A stretch of 64,000 nt of DNA from positions 32,870,028 to 32,934,027 of the forward strand of contig OZ025243.1 in NCBI GenBank assembly GCA_964019155.1, given 5' to 3'. Below are positions 48,688-62,046 of the stretch, one piece after another. The DNA is from Osedax fenrisi. Lineage: Eukaryota; Annelida; Polychaeta; Sabellida; Siboglinidae. Numbering within the stretch: the first letter of the stretch is position 1; each line of letters opens with the position of its first letter. Position numbers and translations under genes: made by a program. Under the pieces are notes generated by a model. The model did not search any database, was not told the origin of the DNA, and saw only the letters and a list, made by a program, of their open reading frames with translations.

Positions 48688-51600
48688 AATAGTTATTTAA
48701 TAGTATGTAATAATAGAATATATAAGAATTAAACTATATAGAATTTATAAATAATTAACATTTATAAATATGCATATAATACAATTTATTTGAATACCTA
48801 TATATGTATTATAAAATAGGCCTACAAGTAATTTATAATGAGAATTGAATTAAAGATATATTATGCAATTAATACCAAATACCAAATAAACTAAATACCA
48901 AATAAACTAAATACCAAATAAATAAATAAACTAAATATAATTTTAAATATAATATAATATATTATGTCATTATATATATATATATATAAACACACATAAA
49001 TAAATAAATACACTATGTATGAATTAACAATCTATGCAATTAATATGAATGACTAATGATTATAACAAAAATTAAATGTTATGCATCAATGATTTCAATA
49101 ATAATAAAATCAATATTACTTAATTGTACATTTATAGGTTAATAATATTGTTAAATATATAAATAATAAGTGTATTGTATGTAGTATATGTTTGTAAACA
49201 ATATAGTACAATAATATTATATAATAAACTTATCTTAAAGTTGATAATTGACGATTTATATTAAAAAATATAAATGAATGTCAGTATAATTGAACCAGGA
49301 AGTGAAAAAGAGTATATATAAGATATTATATTTATATATAAGATATTGATGAGTAATATATATATATATATATATATAATAAAAAGATAATATTAAATAA
49401 ATAAATAATAATAACAAAATAATAAATAAAAGTTAAAATATAAAATATACATACGTGGTAGCATTGTATATTTAATATACAAGGCATAGTGAAATACACA
49501 TGTGTATTTATTTTATACGTATATTATATTATATCTATATAGATGTTACTCGTTCAGAATATTTTGTAATCTGAAATAGAGCGTAACGGTTGTATGTGAT
49601 TGACACCTAAGTACCGCCCATCTACCTACTAACCGTATCGTGATGATTATGCACATCTCCTAACGTACATTTAACATTCAAATGATGGCCGTAATTAATA
49701 GCCATATTTAATTAAACATCAAGCATACTTGATAACCACGGTATATCCCATCGATGGGCATCACTAATGCTGGTATGTGTGGTCATCAGTGATGGCTAGT
49801 TAATATCATGTTGATGATTATCATTCAAAACGCTACTTACTGGGGTAGCATTGACTCTATGCATAAAACGGGTTTCACATTACCGATTTGCGAGCCACGA
49901 GTTTAGCGATAAGGGGCGTGTGCGCGATATCTCTGTTAATATATAACATTGTTTATTTCTATTAAAAAACAGTTGCACATTAATAAATATATAGAATCCA
50001 TTGTACTTTTATCACGATAGATGGCTATAGTTTATAATTAAATAATAATTTATAAACATATGGTAATTTTAACTTTAATTTAATTTGTATATACATACAA
50101 TTATTGCTACTTAAGTTATTCTATAATTTAAAATAATCATTAAGGCTATAATAAAAGAGAGAGCTAGATAGAGATAGTAGTATAATTTTGTATCGGTAGA
50201 TTTAATTAGATAATATATAATGATTATAATAATAACCAGAGATAACGGAGATTTATAAATTTCTTAAGAATGGATATACTATATGAATAATGCTAGAGAG
50301 AAATGTCTCTATAGCACTATAACTATATGATATATTATAGTATATCATATAGGATGTATATTTCCAATAGCTTTATAGATTTATTCCAATTGTATCAAAG
50401 TAATATACAATATTGATAAAGGATATTTCAGTAAAAGATACACTAGTGGTAATATAATATAGGTTATAACATATAGCACGGGAAAAATATACAAGCTTAC
50501 ATTCCAAGAATGAATCATAATTTAGAATGGAATATCAACGCTATTGTAGTATCATATACACAATGTTATAAACAGAATATATGCAAGCATGTAACTAAAT
50601 GGTTAAACTAACTACCCATCATTCATATAATAATAGTATTTAATAAATACTATTTATATAGTATTAAATGAAATATTAACAAATTTTAAATTTGAAAATA
50701 TACATTTGATTATACAAATTACAAATATGGTACTATTTAAAGTTGATTGAATTATACTTATTATAATATAATTAATTAATCTCTATAACAATATTTCTAT
50801 ATTACTTATTTTGTATCTATTAATATGTATTTGAATACACTTAAATATTTATTTAAAAAAATAATAATAATATAGGTATTTTAATATGAACAAATTATAA
50901 CATTATTAAACTTTTAAAATTTTAACAACTTTAAATAACATTGATATGATATATTAGTTATATACACGATAGATTAATGATATTTTTATTATTTATTTAA
51001 ACCAATAATATAATTATCTAATTAAGCAATATAGTAATATATAAGAAAATAATAAAAGTTCAATAGAATCTTTTGGTTATAATAATACAAACAATATATA
51101 ACAATATCATATAAGAAATAAAACCTATATTAATAATTTATTGGATATAACAAACAAATGTATTAATAGATATATTCAAAATATAAATATTGTATATGAT
51201 CCATCTACTTCATTGATATCCAGTATTCAGAATCAGTTATATATCAATATATACACTAAATTTAAATAATATATAAAACATACAAACATGTTTAAGGGGC
51301 CCCGAAACACCCTGATGTTGAAAATAAAATATTATTTTTTTAAATATTTTTTATATAATAATCATAATATTAGATTATTTCTCTTTAAAATGGTATATCG
51401 TACAGTGCATAAAAGTATTTAAAAGTGACATAAATAAGCATTTATAAATACGAGCTCGAAAAATAATTCATATAAATATGATATTTTTTTCTAATCTCGA
51501 TGAACACAAAATTCAAATAATTAGTTTACGTTTTTAATATAATTTCTATGAAATAATAACGAATTTGAATATTTTAAAAACTATAATAATAAGTATAGAT

Positions 51601-51735
51601 GTCGCTACATGTTTTAATATTTAAAATTGGTTAAATTTATGGCCAATGGGTTGTTAGAGCATTCAATTACGACGTTTATAAATAAATATATTTTCTTTTA
51701 TGATTTGATTTCGCTGCTACAAGTCACGTTTTAAT
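48549..51735. other. AT-rich region, no gene recognised
   Basis: (TA)n tracts lie at 48655-48684 and 49352-49377, with AATACCAAATAAACT repeats at 48868-48940. 49550-49930 is clearly less AT-rich (ACCGCCCATCTACC, CATCGATGGGCATCAC) and holds the 17-base motif shared with 18463-18479. It gives no recognisable protein and may be the end of an unidentified repeat. GGGGCCCCGAAACACCCTG at 51297-51315 is an isolated GC-rich patch before the MULE gene. Confidence 0.35.
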
Positions 51736-52396
51736 TTGTATCATGCCTCAAATTTCTAAAGGTGCTAGAAATGCACGGTTTAGGGAAATAGTAAATCAGG
51801 TTTATATATATATTATATTAAAAATAATATATAAATTATTATTATTTGTTAGGATATAACAAATTTAATTTGATAAAATATTATAATTTTCAAAGGCCAT
51901 TGAAAAAAAATAAAACGACATAATTGTCTTCAATTTATAACTAATTAAAATTATATAGCTATACTAATATACTATAACTATACTAATATTCAAATATGTA
52001 TAATATAATAAGATTATATAACTAATTTTGTATTACAATATTCTAATATAGTTATAATATCGTTATTTACTGATTATATACTACATATTTATAATATAAT
52101 TTTATTATATATGATATTTATCATTATTTATTATGTATTATTATATTATTTACTCATTATCTATGTTATTCTTTGAAAATAAAAGCTTCCTTATTGTCTG
52201 CAAACATTTTACAAATGTAATATTATATTTTAACATTCATAACATACATATATTATTTAAAAAAATACAAATATTGTATATAACATAGTATATATTCATG
52301 TACAAATTATACATAATATTTTAGAATGCGAGAGATAGCCTGCCTTCCTCTGAACTTCCTCTGCAACCTATGGAAGATATTGCACTAGTCGATATG

Positions 52397-52900
52397 GTTA
52401 GTTATATATTATATACCTACAATTAATACATGATGTATATATATATATTATATTTTCTACATTACTTTCTACACATATTTTACAAATTTACAATATATTT
52501 ATTTGTATATTCTAGTTATATATTACATACCTAAAATTAATACATGATATATATAAATATATATTATATATTTTCTACATTACTTTCTACACATATTTTA
52601 CAAATTTATAATATATGTATTTGTATATTCTAGTTATATATTACATACCTAAAATTCATACATGATATACATATATATATATATTATATATTTTCTACAT
52701 TACTTTCTACACATATTTTACAAATTTATAATATATGTATTTGTGTATTCTAGTTATATATTACATACCTAAAATTAATACATGATATACATATATATAT
52801 ATATTATATTTTCTACATTACTTTCTACACATATTTTACAAATTTATAATATATGTATTTGTGTATTCTAGTTATATATTACATACCTAAAATTCATACA

Positions 52901-52939
<39 letters not shown>

Positions 52940-53568
52940 TTTCTATATTACTTTCTACACATTTATAATATATGTATTTGTGTATTCTAGTTATATATTA
53001 CATACCTAAAATTAATACATGATATACATATATATATTATATTTTCTACATTACTTTCTACACATATTTTACAAATTTACAATATATTTATTTGTATATT
53101 CTAGTTATATATTACATACCTAAAATTAATACATGATGTATATATATATTATATTTTCTACATTACTTTCTACACATATTTTACAAATTTACAATATATT
53201 TATTTGTATATTCTAGTTATATATTACATACCTAAAATTCATACATGATATACATATATATATATATTATATATTTTCTACATTACTTTCTACACATATT
53301 TTACAAATTTATAATATATGTATTTGTGTATTCTAGTTATATATTACATACCTAAAATTAATACATGATATACATATATATATATATTATATTTTCTACA
53401 TTACTTTCTACACATATTTTACAAATTTATAATATATGTATTTGTGTATTCTAGTTATATATTACATACCTAAAATTAATACATGATATACATATATATA
53501 TTATATTTTCTACATTACTTTCTACATATTTTTTACAAATTTATAATATATGTATTTGTATATTCTAG
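52397..53568 (+). repeat. Intron made of ten ~117-bp tandem units
   Basis: TTCTAGTTATATATTACATA recurs nine times at about 115-120-bp spacing (near 52513, 52629, 52749, 52867, 52985, 53100, 53214, 53332, 53450). A tenth TATTCTAG is the true acceptor at 53568. Each unit also has ACCTAAAATTAATACATGAT, TACATTACTTTCTACACATA and TTACAAATTTATAATATATG. The intron of the MULE gene is therefore a tandem amplification of itself. Confidence 0.9.
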
Positions 53569-55409
53569 CCTTCTGCTGAGCAACCTATATATGCTTCGAC
53601 ACGTGCGATGAAACTACATTCCTATAATTCATACTCGAGCGACGAAGAAGAATCTGTTATCCATGAATTTCCTAACCGACTTGTGTGAGTTCCGTTCTTT
53701 CAAGTAAGATTCAGTGTTCTCTGTTGCTTCAAATGTAAACAGGTAGGAACAGTGGATATTAATACTGTAAAAGGTACAGTTCGTGGAGTTGCAGAAATGG
53801 TGGAGATAAGGTGCCGTTCCTGTGGTGTGTTGGTCAAGACATGGACGAACGTACATAGCAAATCGCTAAACTCTAAATTTATGTATAATACACAAGCTGT
53901 TCGAGGAGCACTCGGTGCAGTAATGCAATGCAAGTCTTTACGGTTGTTTCTTGCAAATTTAGGGATAAGTTCGATAAGCCATACTACATTGCAAGGGAAT
54001 GTCAAATTATTTGCTGCGGAATCTACTGAGGTATTATTGACTACTACTTATTTTATCAGCTAATAATATACATTTTTATAGGTTGCTCTATCTGTCTGCA
54101 GAAAATCTGTTCAAGTCGTATTGAGAAATATCAATAACTATAACCCTCTAACACATGGATCTATCGATACTACTAAAGATGTTATGGTATCCTATGATGG
54201 GACCTGGATGAAACGGGGCTATAAATCGCTATATGGTATTGGCTTTGTTATTGAATATTATTCTGGATTGGTAATAGATTTTGAAATCTTGAGCAAATAT
54301 TGCCATGTTAGTAAAATAATAATGATAGTTATCTAATAATAATATATTACCATACACATATAGACCTGTGTTGCTAATAAAGATGCCAGTGAGGAATGGT
54401 AGAATGACCATAAGAGTGACTGCTGTATTAACTACGACCCTAATGAATAATCTGGTGGAATGGAGGTCGTACTTTTATAAAAGTTTTATATTTTTATGCC
54501 ACTATATTATTATATCATAATTAGATGAAAGCTGCAGAAACTATGTGGTTGCGGTCTGTAGACAAACACAAACTTCGATATAGTACAATGTTATCTGATG
54601 GAGATAGTAAGGCTCACAAGAAAGTGGATGGCAATCCATACGCTGTCTCCAAGGAGGAATGTGTGAATCATGTTCATAAACGTCTTAACTATCACCTGTC
54701 TAAAGTTGCTGGTATTGCAAAGAGGGATAACGTGTCAACTGGTGTTGGAAAATCTGGACAACTCACAGCTGTTGTTATAAAGAAATTGGCAAAATATTAC
54801 GGTAAAGCTGTTAGTATACAAATATTATTCAAAAATATATAAAAAAATTGCGGTGTTTGGTGCAAATTTAAAAAGGCAATGGATGAAGGTATAAATAGTA
54901 ATTATAAATGTAAAAATTATAAACTATATATATCTATTTACAGGTCGAATAATGCCTCCTCATAGTACTCTGGGTACTACTCTAAATTCAAAGGTCGCCC
55001 CATACATAGAGAAAATTTATGAAAAGCTATCAACCCAGGCTCTTCTTGACAGCTGTAGTAATAAAGGAACCCAAAATGCAAATGAATGTTTGCATAATAC
55101 ATTGTGGTCACTATGTTCAAAGGTATATATATATATATTTATAAAATGCATTGTAAATAAATTTATAAAATATATTTTACAGATAAAGTTTGTTTCCCTT
55201 TCTATGCTCCAATGTGCTGTGACGAAGGCCATATCCATCTTCAACTTCGGGGAGTTTGCGTTTGCTTATCTATCAAATAGAAATCTGAAGTTTACCACTT
55301 AATCATCTGTGTCTAAAGCTATTGATGCGAAACGTCTCTCCGATGCGAAAAGAATTCGTATCAAGAGAACTGATAAGATTATAAAAGCTACTTCAGCTTA
55401 TGGTGCTGG

Positions 55410-55417
55410 ATGTGCAG
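55410..55417. repeat. 8-bp target site duplication, left copy
   Basis: ATGTGCAG. The same octamer is at 60424-60431, immediately outside the right terminal repeat. It lies within codons near the 3' end of the MULE transposase gene. Confidence 0.9.
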
Positions 55418-56086
55418 TAAGAGTTATTTTAAACATGATATTGGTTATCGATTCCTTACCGGCATTTGGAATATCAAAATATGAGTATAGAGAATACACA
55501 AACATTTTTTTTTTTAATTTGGGTCAATATTGTACATGCGCCAGCTTGGTCAAATTTAACAACATTTAACATGGGAATAGATAGAAAAATACCAAAAAAA
55601 CATAAATATGTATATTTTTCACAGTTATAATTAAGTTACCATCATGACATTTTCAGAATATGTGTAATGTGTATAGTTCCTTGTAATATTATAAATTCAC
55701 AACAAAATTAATTTTATTTCTAGGATTTTTTTTTAAATTATATGATTTTCCATAAATTTTTTTGACCATAAATTTATATTATATATAATAATAAAATAAT
55801 TACTTAATCAATATATATAACAATTTGGCTAAAAAAATTACAATTACCATGAAATTTCTACAATTTTGTCAAAAATCATCAATAAATGAACATTTTTTTG
55901 TTGAGTTGGCACATTTACAAATTTGACATTTTTTTTTTTTTTTTTCCTAATTCATCTTAAGATGTTATATTATATCGTACAAGTATTAGAAATTAAAAAA
56001 AATAGCTCTTTATAATTTTAATAAATTATCAAAGTTACCTAATTTTTAGAAAAATTTTATTTATATAAAAATTTTATTTTTATAAT

Positions 56087-56469
56087 AATTTTATTTTATT
56101 TTCTAAATTAATTATAAAATAACTAATATTGTAATTAGGGATACTTTAGATAATATTTACTATATATTAATATAATCCATTATAGGATTATAGCTTTTAT
56201 GAATAAGTTTCATCTGTATTAATACATTTGATACATTTATATACATTAATATATTTGATAATTATCAAATTTAAAGAATGATTAGACAATGATTAGATAT
56301 ATATATACACATTTTATTTTCTAAATTAATTATAAAATAACTAATATTGCAATTAGGGATACTTTAGATAATATTTACTATATATTAATGTAATCCATTA
56401 TAGGATTATTGCATTTATGAATAAGTTTCATCTGTATTATCAAATTTAAAGAATGACTAGACAATGAAT

Positions 56470-56510
<41 letters not shown>

Positions 56511-56684
56511 GAATGAAATGAAATATAAAATAAAATACAAATTTATATATGTGAAAAAATATAAAATAAATATTTATATATATGACAAAATATAAAATAA
56601 AATTAATATATATATAAAAATAAAAATGACGTGAAAACTAAAACATGAAATATTTTTTTCAAGATTTAAATAATGACTAGACAA

Positions 56685-56726
<42 letters not shown>

Positions 56727-56860
56727 GAATGAAATGAAATATAAAATACAAATTTATATATGTGAAAAAATATAAAATAAATATTTATATATATGACAAA
56801 ATATAAAAAAAATTAATATATATACAAAAATAAAAATGACGTGAAAACTAAAACATGAAA
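56087..56860. repeat. Local direct duplications inside the 5-kb transposon
   Basis: TATTTTCTAAATTAATTATA through TAGGATTATAGC (56095-56200) is repeated at 56317-56413. TATGAATGAAATGAAATATA through TGACGTGAAAACTAAAACAT (56506-56650) is repeated at 56723-56860. (TA)n tracts at 56471-56506 and 56691-56722 sit at the junctions. Confidence 0.8.
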
Positions 56861-57853
56861 TCTTTTTTCGAACAGAAATTTGGCATAATTTCACGTTCTG
56901 TAAGAGTAATGCTAATTCTGCCATCTCTCATTTTTGGACACGCAATCATGCCACTTGTTTCTGAGACGAGTCGAATGTGTCGTTCAACGGATTGCGTATG
57001 ACACGGATAGCGAGGAAACGTAAAGGGGGCGAATGATGCTTGATGTGTGAGGGACGACATGTACGAGGAATTAAAATTTGAAGTGAGAGTCGACTCTATC
57101 CAGTTATGGTCATTGATCAGAAGATAGTATTCATCAGCTTCAAAGTTAATGATGGGTTTAACAAATTTTCGAAATTCATCTGCAGATTTAGTCAAACGTA
57201 AATCTAGAATTCTCCTGACAGCCAAGAGTCGAACATTAGGCCGAGTATCACACAGCATAGCGTACAGCATATTTCCGCTGTGAAGGCTAAATGCGTTATG
57301 TTGGATAACTATGTGGCATACTCTAGTAACGCGCTCATCATTTATATCAGCGACATAACGTATCATATTAAATATATGTATAGGTGCTTCACTAAAAGAA
57401 GACTTAGATTGTATAGCAAACCATGACCGTGCGTAAACTTCGATAACAAATCGTGCAAGCAGTATTAAGTTACTCGACGGATCTATTTCGGAAACATAGC
57501 GGCGTAAAATACGATTACCCACTGTTAGCCATCTGGCATAACCGAGTTTACCGGGTGAACGACGGGCCATACTCTCAGACAAAGAGTTCCGATGAATTGA
57601 CAAGATGATATCACGTAGATACTTTTGATCGGAACTTATATCATCGATATTCTCGAGAGTATTTATGTAAGAGACATCGATCGTAATGGGCTTAAAGTCG
57701 ACTGGCGGGCTCTCTAGACAACTTGCTAGACTCTTACCAATAGGCCCTTCGTATAGGTTAGGTCCTGTTGTTCTACCGTCGATTTCGGGGAAGACGTGAC
57801 GAAGAGGCAGTTCATTTAGGTAAAGAAGACATATCTGGAATAATGAAATAATG

Positions 57854-57898
<45 letters not shown>

Positions 57899-58560
57899 AA
57901 TGATAGCTTATAAGTAATGAGTTTATACTACTATTAGATCATTAATAAGTTATCGTAAACTATTTAAATGAATTATAATACAAACATTCCAGTGTAGTTT
58001 TCTATTTAGGTGTGACTCGATGCGTGTAATCACTCCCTTCTGTATTCCTGTACTTCCACTGGTACCATCGCATCCGATGACCTTTATAGCAGCCATCTCA
58101 TCTGATCCCAACGATTCAATTATTGATACCGCAACGGATTCACCGGTAGAGTTGGGGGGAATAGTGTGCATAATGTACTGGTTGCCAGGCTCGTTTATTA
58201 GAGTCACGTGTTCCTATATGCGCTTAGTGCCGTCCTTCTGAAGTGTTATGTCTTACTTTCCATCGAAGTAGAGTCCGCTTAACGAGGTAATGTTCGGAGT
58301 GTTCTCTTCACGGTATACACGGTATAACTCTATAGAGTTTCCTCTGTGTTCGGATGACGTTTCTGTCGATTATATGTGATCTATCTGATTGACTTATCAT
58401 TCCGATGTCGTACATAAATCCATTAATTACAGCTGCCAGGGCTGTATCGGGAACACCATATATTTCGGCATTTGCGATCATCTTCTTATAAAAGATGTGA
58501 AGACATCTAAATATAAAATATGAATGGAATTAAATATTAAATTAGTATTAAATGTTATTA

Positions 58561-58634
<74 letters not shown>

Positions 58635-60171
58635 GATAATATAGGTATATTTTGTAATTTGTATATATATAAATATATAGACTAATTAATAATTATATGT
58701 TCTAAATTATTATTACCGTGTACTCGATATTTTCTCATATACGTATTCATCGTCCTCCTCTTCTCGAAAAGTGTACGCCTCGTCTTCCTCGTCAAGTTGT
58801 TCGAAGAGCTCGCAATGCACTCTCGCATTTCTATAAACGGCATTATTTTAATATATGTATTATATTTACTAATATTATATTCATGGTAATCGTAATACAA
58901 GATTTTTTGATCTTGATTCAGAATTAACAGATATATATATCGGATATATTAATATATATATATCATATATATATGATATGATAAAGCAAAGATATATCAC
59001 TCAACAATTATTTTTTTAAATAAATCATTAATTATTTTAATATTATTATTATTTTAATAACGCTTATTGAAGTAATACGTAATACGTAATATAATAATAC
59101 ATGATATTCCTAATAAGTTAATACTATAGTAATACTATATTATTGTTTTTATTAGTATTAACATTAGTATTATTATTATTAGTATTGTATTATTATTTAA
59201 ATACAATCGCTAATAACACTTCTATTAGAAATTCTAAGAATATAAATTATAATATAATTAAAATGTATATAATTTAAATATAAATTATAATTTAATTATA
59301 TATATATATTATCAAAGTATTTTTTATAAATACATACAATTAATCAACAACAAACCAATGTGATAAAATATTTATATTAATAATATTATCAAATTATATT
59401 TATTAATATTATAAAAGTAGGTTTACAAGTATTGATAAATAATCTAATATAATATAATGTATTTATTTAAATAAATATTAATATATTATAATAATTATAA
59501 TAATTCTAATAATATAATATAATAATTAAATAATGTGATTATAATAACATTAGTAAAGTTTTAAAAGTATGTTCATTATGTTGAATAAATAGTAAATACA
59601 ATACTATTTGAATTATTTATAAAAATACTTACGACGTAGACGCAATGGCAGCAGACTGATATTGAATATCTAGACGAATTCTCTTACTAGCGTTTCTACT
59701 TTGATAGGAGGTCCCTTATGTGCATGTAATATATATGTATAGTAGACGATTTGTTCTCTGATCAGTTAGGAATGGAACTTCAATACGCGGAATTCTGTTT
59801 GGTTTTAAACACGTACACTTATTTTCACACTGGCAACTGCAATTATCGAAAAGAGTATTGTATTTTGATACGTATTTTTCACAAATTGTGTTAACATTTA
59901 GTTTTCTTTTGCTCTTTTTCAAATTCTTCATTGCCTCTACATGCCGGGATAACTTTCTAGGAGTAGATTTAATTGTTTGGTGTGGTAAGGAGGCCGAATG
60001 CCAAATATTAATTCAATTTTCAGATGTTTTCTTTAAAGCACAATATTCAGACTTCTCATGCGTAGATACTTCAAGAAAATGACAGTACACATCTACATAT
60101 GTTGGAAGCTGAAATTTACTCATTATCTTTTTGTTAAATAAACCACCAGTGATAGTATTGCGTAGATCCAT
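56848..60171 (-). pseudogene. Putative transposase of an invertebrate 'uncharacterized' protein family, four exons
   Basis: Exons from splice sites and phase: A 60171-59633, B 58830-58717, C 58506-57986, D 57834-56848, about 720 codons. A starts MDLRNTITGG, has LPTYVDVYCHFLEVS, a Cys-rich CSCQCENKCTC and PFLTDQRTNR. B is very acidic (FEQLDEEDEAYTFREEEDDE). C has KVIGCDGTSGSTG. D (intact, 329 codons) has ICLLYLNELPLRHVF, EIDGRTTGP, PGKLGYARWLTVGNR, a helix-rich middle and PCHTQSVERHIRLVSE. I recognise these motifs from uncharacterized proteins of many invertebrates. Disabling changes are TGA at 60013, TAA at 59716, and in C one extra base near 58310 plus two stops. The Asp of GCDGT, the Asp of DGRTTG and the Glu of SVERH could form a DDE triad; that is inference. 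Confidence 0.7.
58562..58632. repeat. (TA)n microsatellite in an intron
   Basis: About 35 TA dinucleotides in the intron between exons B and C of the putative transposase. A shorter tract is in the next intron (57858-57893). Confidence 0.95.
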
Positions 60172-60423
60172 TACATTAAATTAGAAATACAATTAAAATT
60201 TAAATTTAAATAAACGTCAATAATTAAATATAAACAATATATTTGCGCATGCGTAGCATAATTTCGAGATTAAAAATTTAAATTTTTTTTGGGTTCTTAA
60301 AACCATGAGCGCATCGCGAATATCGAACCAAATTATATGCGTAATACAAAAATATTGTCATGAACATCATATCTATAGAATCTACGGTGCCGGTTTTGGA
60401 TATTTAAAATTAAATCACTCTTA

Positions 60424-60431
60424 ATGTGCAG
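60424..60431. repeat. 8-bp target site duplication, right copy
   Basis: ATGTGCAG, identical to 55410-55417. It is followed by CCTTATAA, which continues the MULE reading frame (GCA GCC TTA TAA). Confidence 0.9.
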
Positions 60432-60439
60432 CCTTATAA
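60432..60439 (+). pseudogene. Last codons of the interrupted MULE transposase gene
   Basis: After excision of the nested element, the frame at 55417 continues GCC TTA TAA. The MULE protein would thus end two residues after the insertion point. Confidence 0.7.
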
Positions 60440-60469
60440 ATGGATATTTTTTGTATTTATATATTTATA

Positions 60470-60965
60470 TATATATATAAATATTTGTATTATTACTTAT
60501 TATATTTACTATTTTATAAATAATCATTAGCATACATTTTATAAACATATATAAATATTCGTATTATTACTTATTATATTTACTATTTTATAAATAATCA
60601 TTCGCATACATTTTATAAACATATATAAATATTTGTATTATTACTTATTATATTTACTATTTTATAAATAATCATTCGCATACATTTTATAAACATATAT
60701 AAATATTTGTATTATTACTTATTATATTTACTATTTTATAAATAATCATTCGCATACATTTTATAAACATATATAAATATTTGTCATATTTTATATATAT
60801 ATATTTTTATTATTTATATAAATAAATTCTTATTAATTATAATATACACATTTTATATACGATTTATATACATATATAAATATTTGTCATATTTTATAGA
60901 TATATATATATATATTTTTATTATTTATATAAATAAATTCTTATTACTTATAATATACACATACG
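60470..60965. repeat. ~78-bp tandem repeat plus a two-copy ~105-bp repeat
   Basis: Units with TATTACTTATTATATTTACT, ATAAATAATCATTCGCATAC and ATTTTATAAACATATATAAA are repeated about four times (60480-60785). Then TCATATTTTATATATATATA .. AATAAATTCTTATTAATTAT is repeated twice. Confidence 0.85.
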
Positions 60966-62038
60966 TCTTATTTGTATAACTTATAAATAGCAAAGCAGAT
61001 TTAAAAATTAGTTAAAATTATGAAGTTATGACATTTTTAATAAAGTAATTTTTAAAACGTGAATATCTCTGAATCAAAAAAAACGGTTACCATCTATGTT
61101 TGAACTACTTTCGATTATAGAAATACTTATTGAAATGATATGAAATTTTCACAGTAAATTAGTATTATGTTACTCTTCAGATATAACTATATAAATCTAA
61201 TAAATTATTCAATTATATATAATATTTTTTATTTATTATTGAAATTTCTTGCATATTTTTTTTTCTAGAAATAGGTATTATGTTAGTCCATTTTTAATAT
61301 AATTTTAATAATCTAATTATCATACACTATAGTTATATTTGTAGATACATATTAGTTATATAATATATATAAAAAAATTAGTTGATATTTTGAAGTATTC
61401 ATAGATTGAATCTATTTTTAGTATTCCATGATTTTCCTATCTCCACCATGTTAAACGCAGGGTGTTGCGCGTATAATACTTAATATGTATGAATACTTTA
61501 TTATAAATATATACTAGTAAACGATATATATATTGAATTATATTTAAAACGTATTAGATATTCTTAAAGATATTTAATTATCTTTAAAATAAATATAACT
61601 TGTAATGTTAAAAAATCAATAATTCATATAGAAATGTATTGAAAATGTATACTACTAAATATCAAAAATATATAAAATGCCATGGCACCTTAACAATATG
61701 ACAGAATATTTATGCAGCCTTTAATGGGTTAAAATAATTAAATATAGAAGTCCTGCATATTACTAGTATATATTAGATAATATAATTATTCATATATTAA
61801 ACTATGTAAATGAATCTGTAATGTTATGCGTAAGCATATGTTATACGTATTATACTTATATATCAGTATTAAATAGTATTAAACAGTATTAAAATATAAA
61901 ATTATTTTAAAGAATAGTATTATTTATAAAATCTACACATCACATTTTGTCTAATTATAGTTTTCCTTTTTAACCATTATTTTGATATTTTTTCAGAATT
62001 TCATTTTGATATTTATATTTGGCAGTAATATGGCGCCA
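60966..62038. other. AT-rich spacer downstream of the MULE
   Basis: Probably contains the 3' flank of the MULE, but no confident right terminal repeat is visible. The only inverted match to the 51.3-kb side is AACACCCTG, 9 bases. No coding signal. Confidence 0.35.
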
Positions 62039-62046
62039 TCGCACGT

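Larger units (their letters stand above)
51743..55417 (+). pseudogene. MULE-type transposase gene (Mutator-like transposase domain), ten exons
   Basis: Exons inferred from splice sites and frame: 51743-51799, 52325-52396, 53569-53684, 53715-54030, 54082-54306, 54364-54465, 54525-54809, about 54866-54888, 54944-55122 and 55183-55417. The last codons and a stop lie at 60432-60439, beyond a nested transposon. Start: MPQISKGARNARFRE, rich in Arg/Lys. Exon 4 has paired CX2C motifs (CFKC, CRSC). The catalytic core has VSYDGTWMKRGYKS (first Asp), LSDGDSKAHKKV (second Asp), CVNHVHKRL, and TQNANECLHNTLW (Glu), the pattern of metazoan MULE transposases. Three in-frame stops (TAG 54400, TAA 54448, TAA 55300) show it is no longer functional. 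The third intron would be only 30 bp. Confidence 0.8.
55418..60423 (-). mobile_element. 5.0-kb DNA transposon with 8-bp TSD and unclassified transposase
   Basis: The left end is TAAGAGTTATTTTAAAC. The right end, reverse-complemented, is TAAGAGTGATTTAATTTTAA. These are short imperfect terminal inverted repeats. The element is flanked by the exact octamer ATGTGCAG (55410-55417 and 60424-60431). Removing it and one octamer restores the reading frame of the MULE gene through to a stop, which independently fixes both boundaries. It carries one four-exon gene on the minus strand. The non-coding left part (55.42-56.85 kb) includes two ~0.2-kb tandem duplications. A 1-kb deletion derivative lies at 62047-63024. 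The superfamily is not assigned: 8-bp duplications are known for hAT, Merlin and others, but the TIR start TAAGAGT fits none I know. Confidence 0.85.

Noticed and set aside
51306..61466. AACACCCTG / CAGGGTGTT as terminal inverted repeats of the MULE
   Set aside because: Only nine matching bases, with poor agreement on either side and no visible target duplication.
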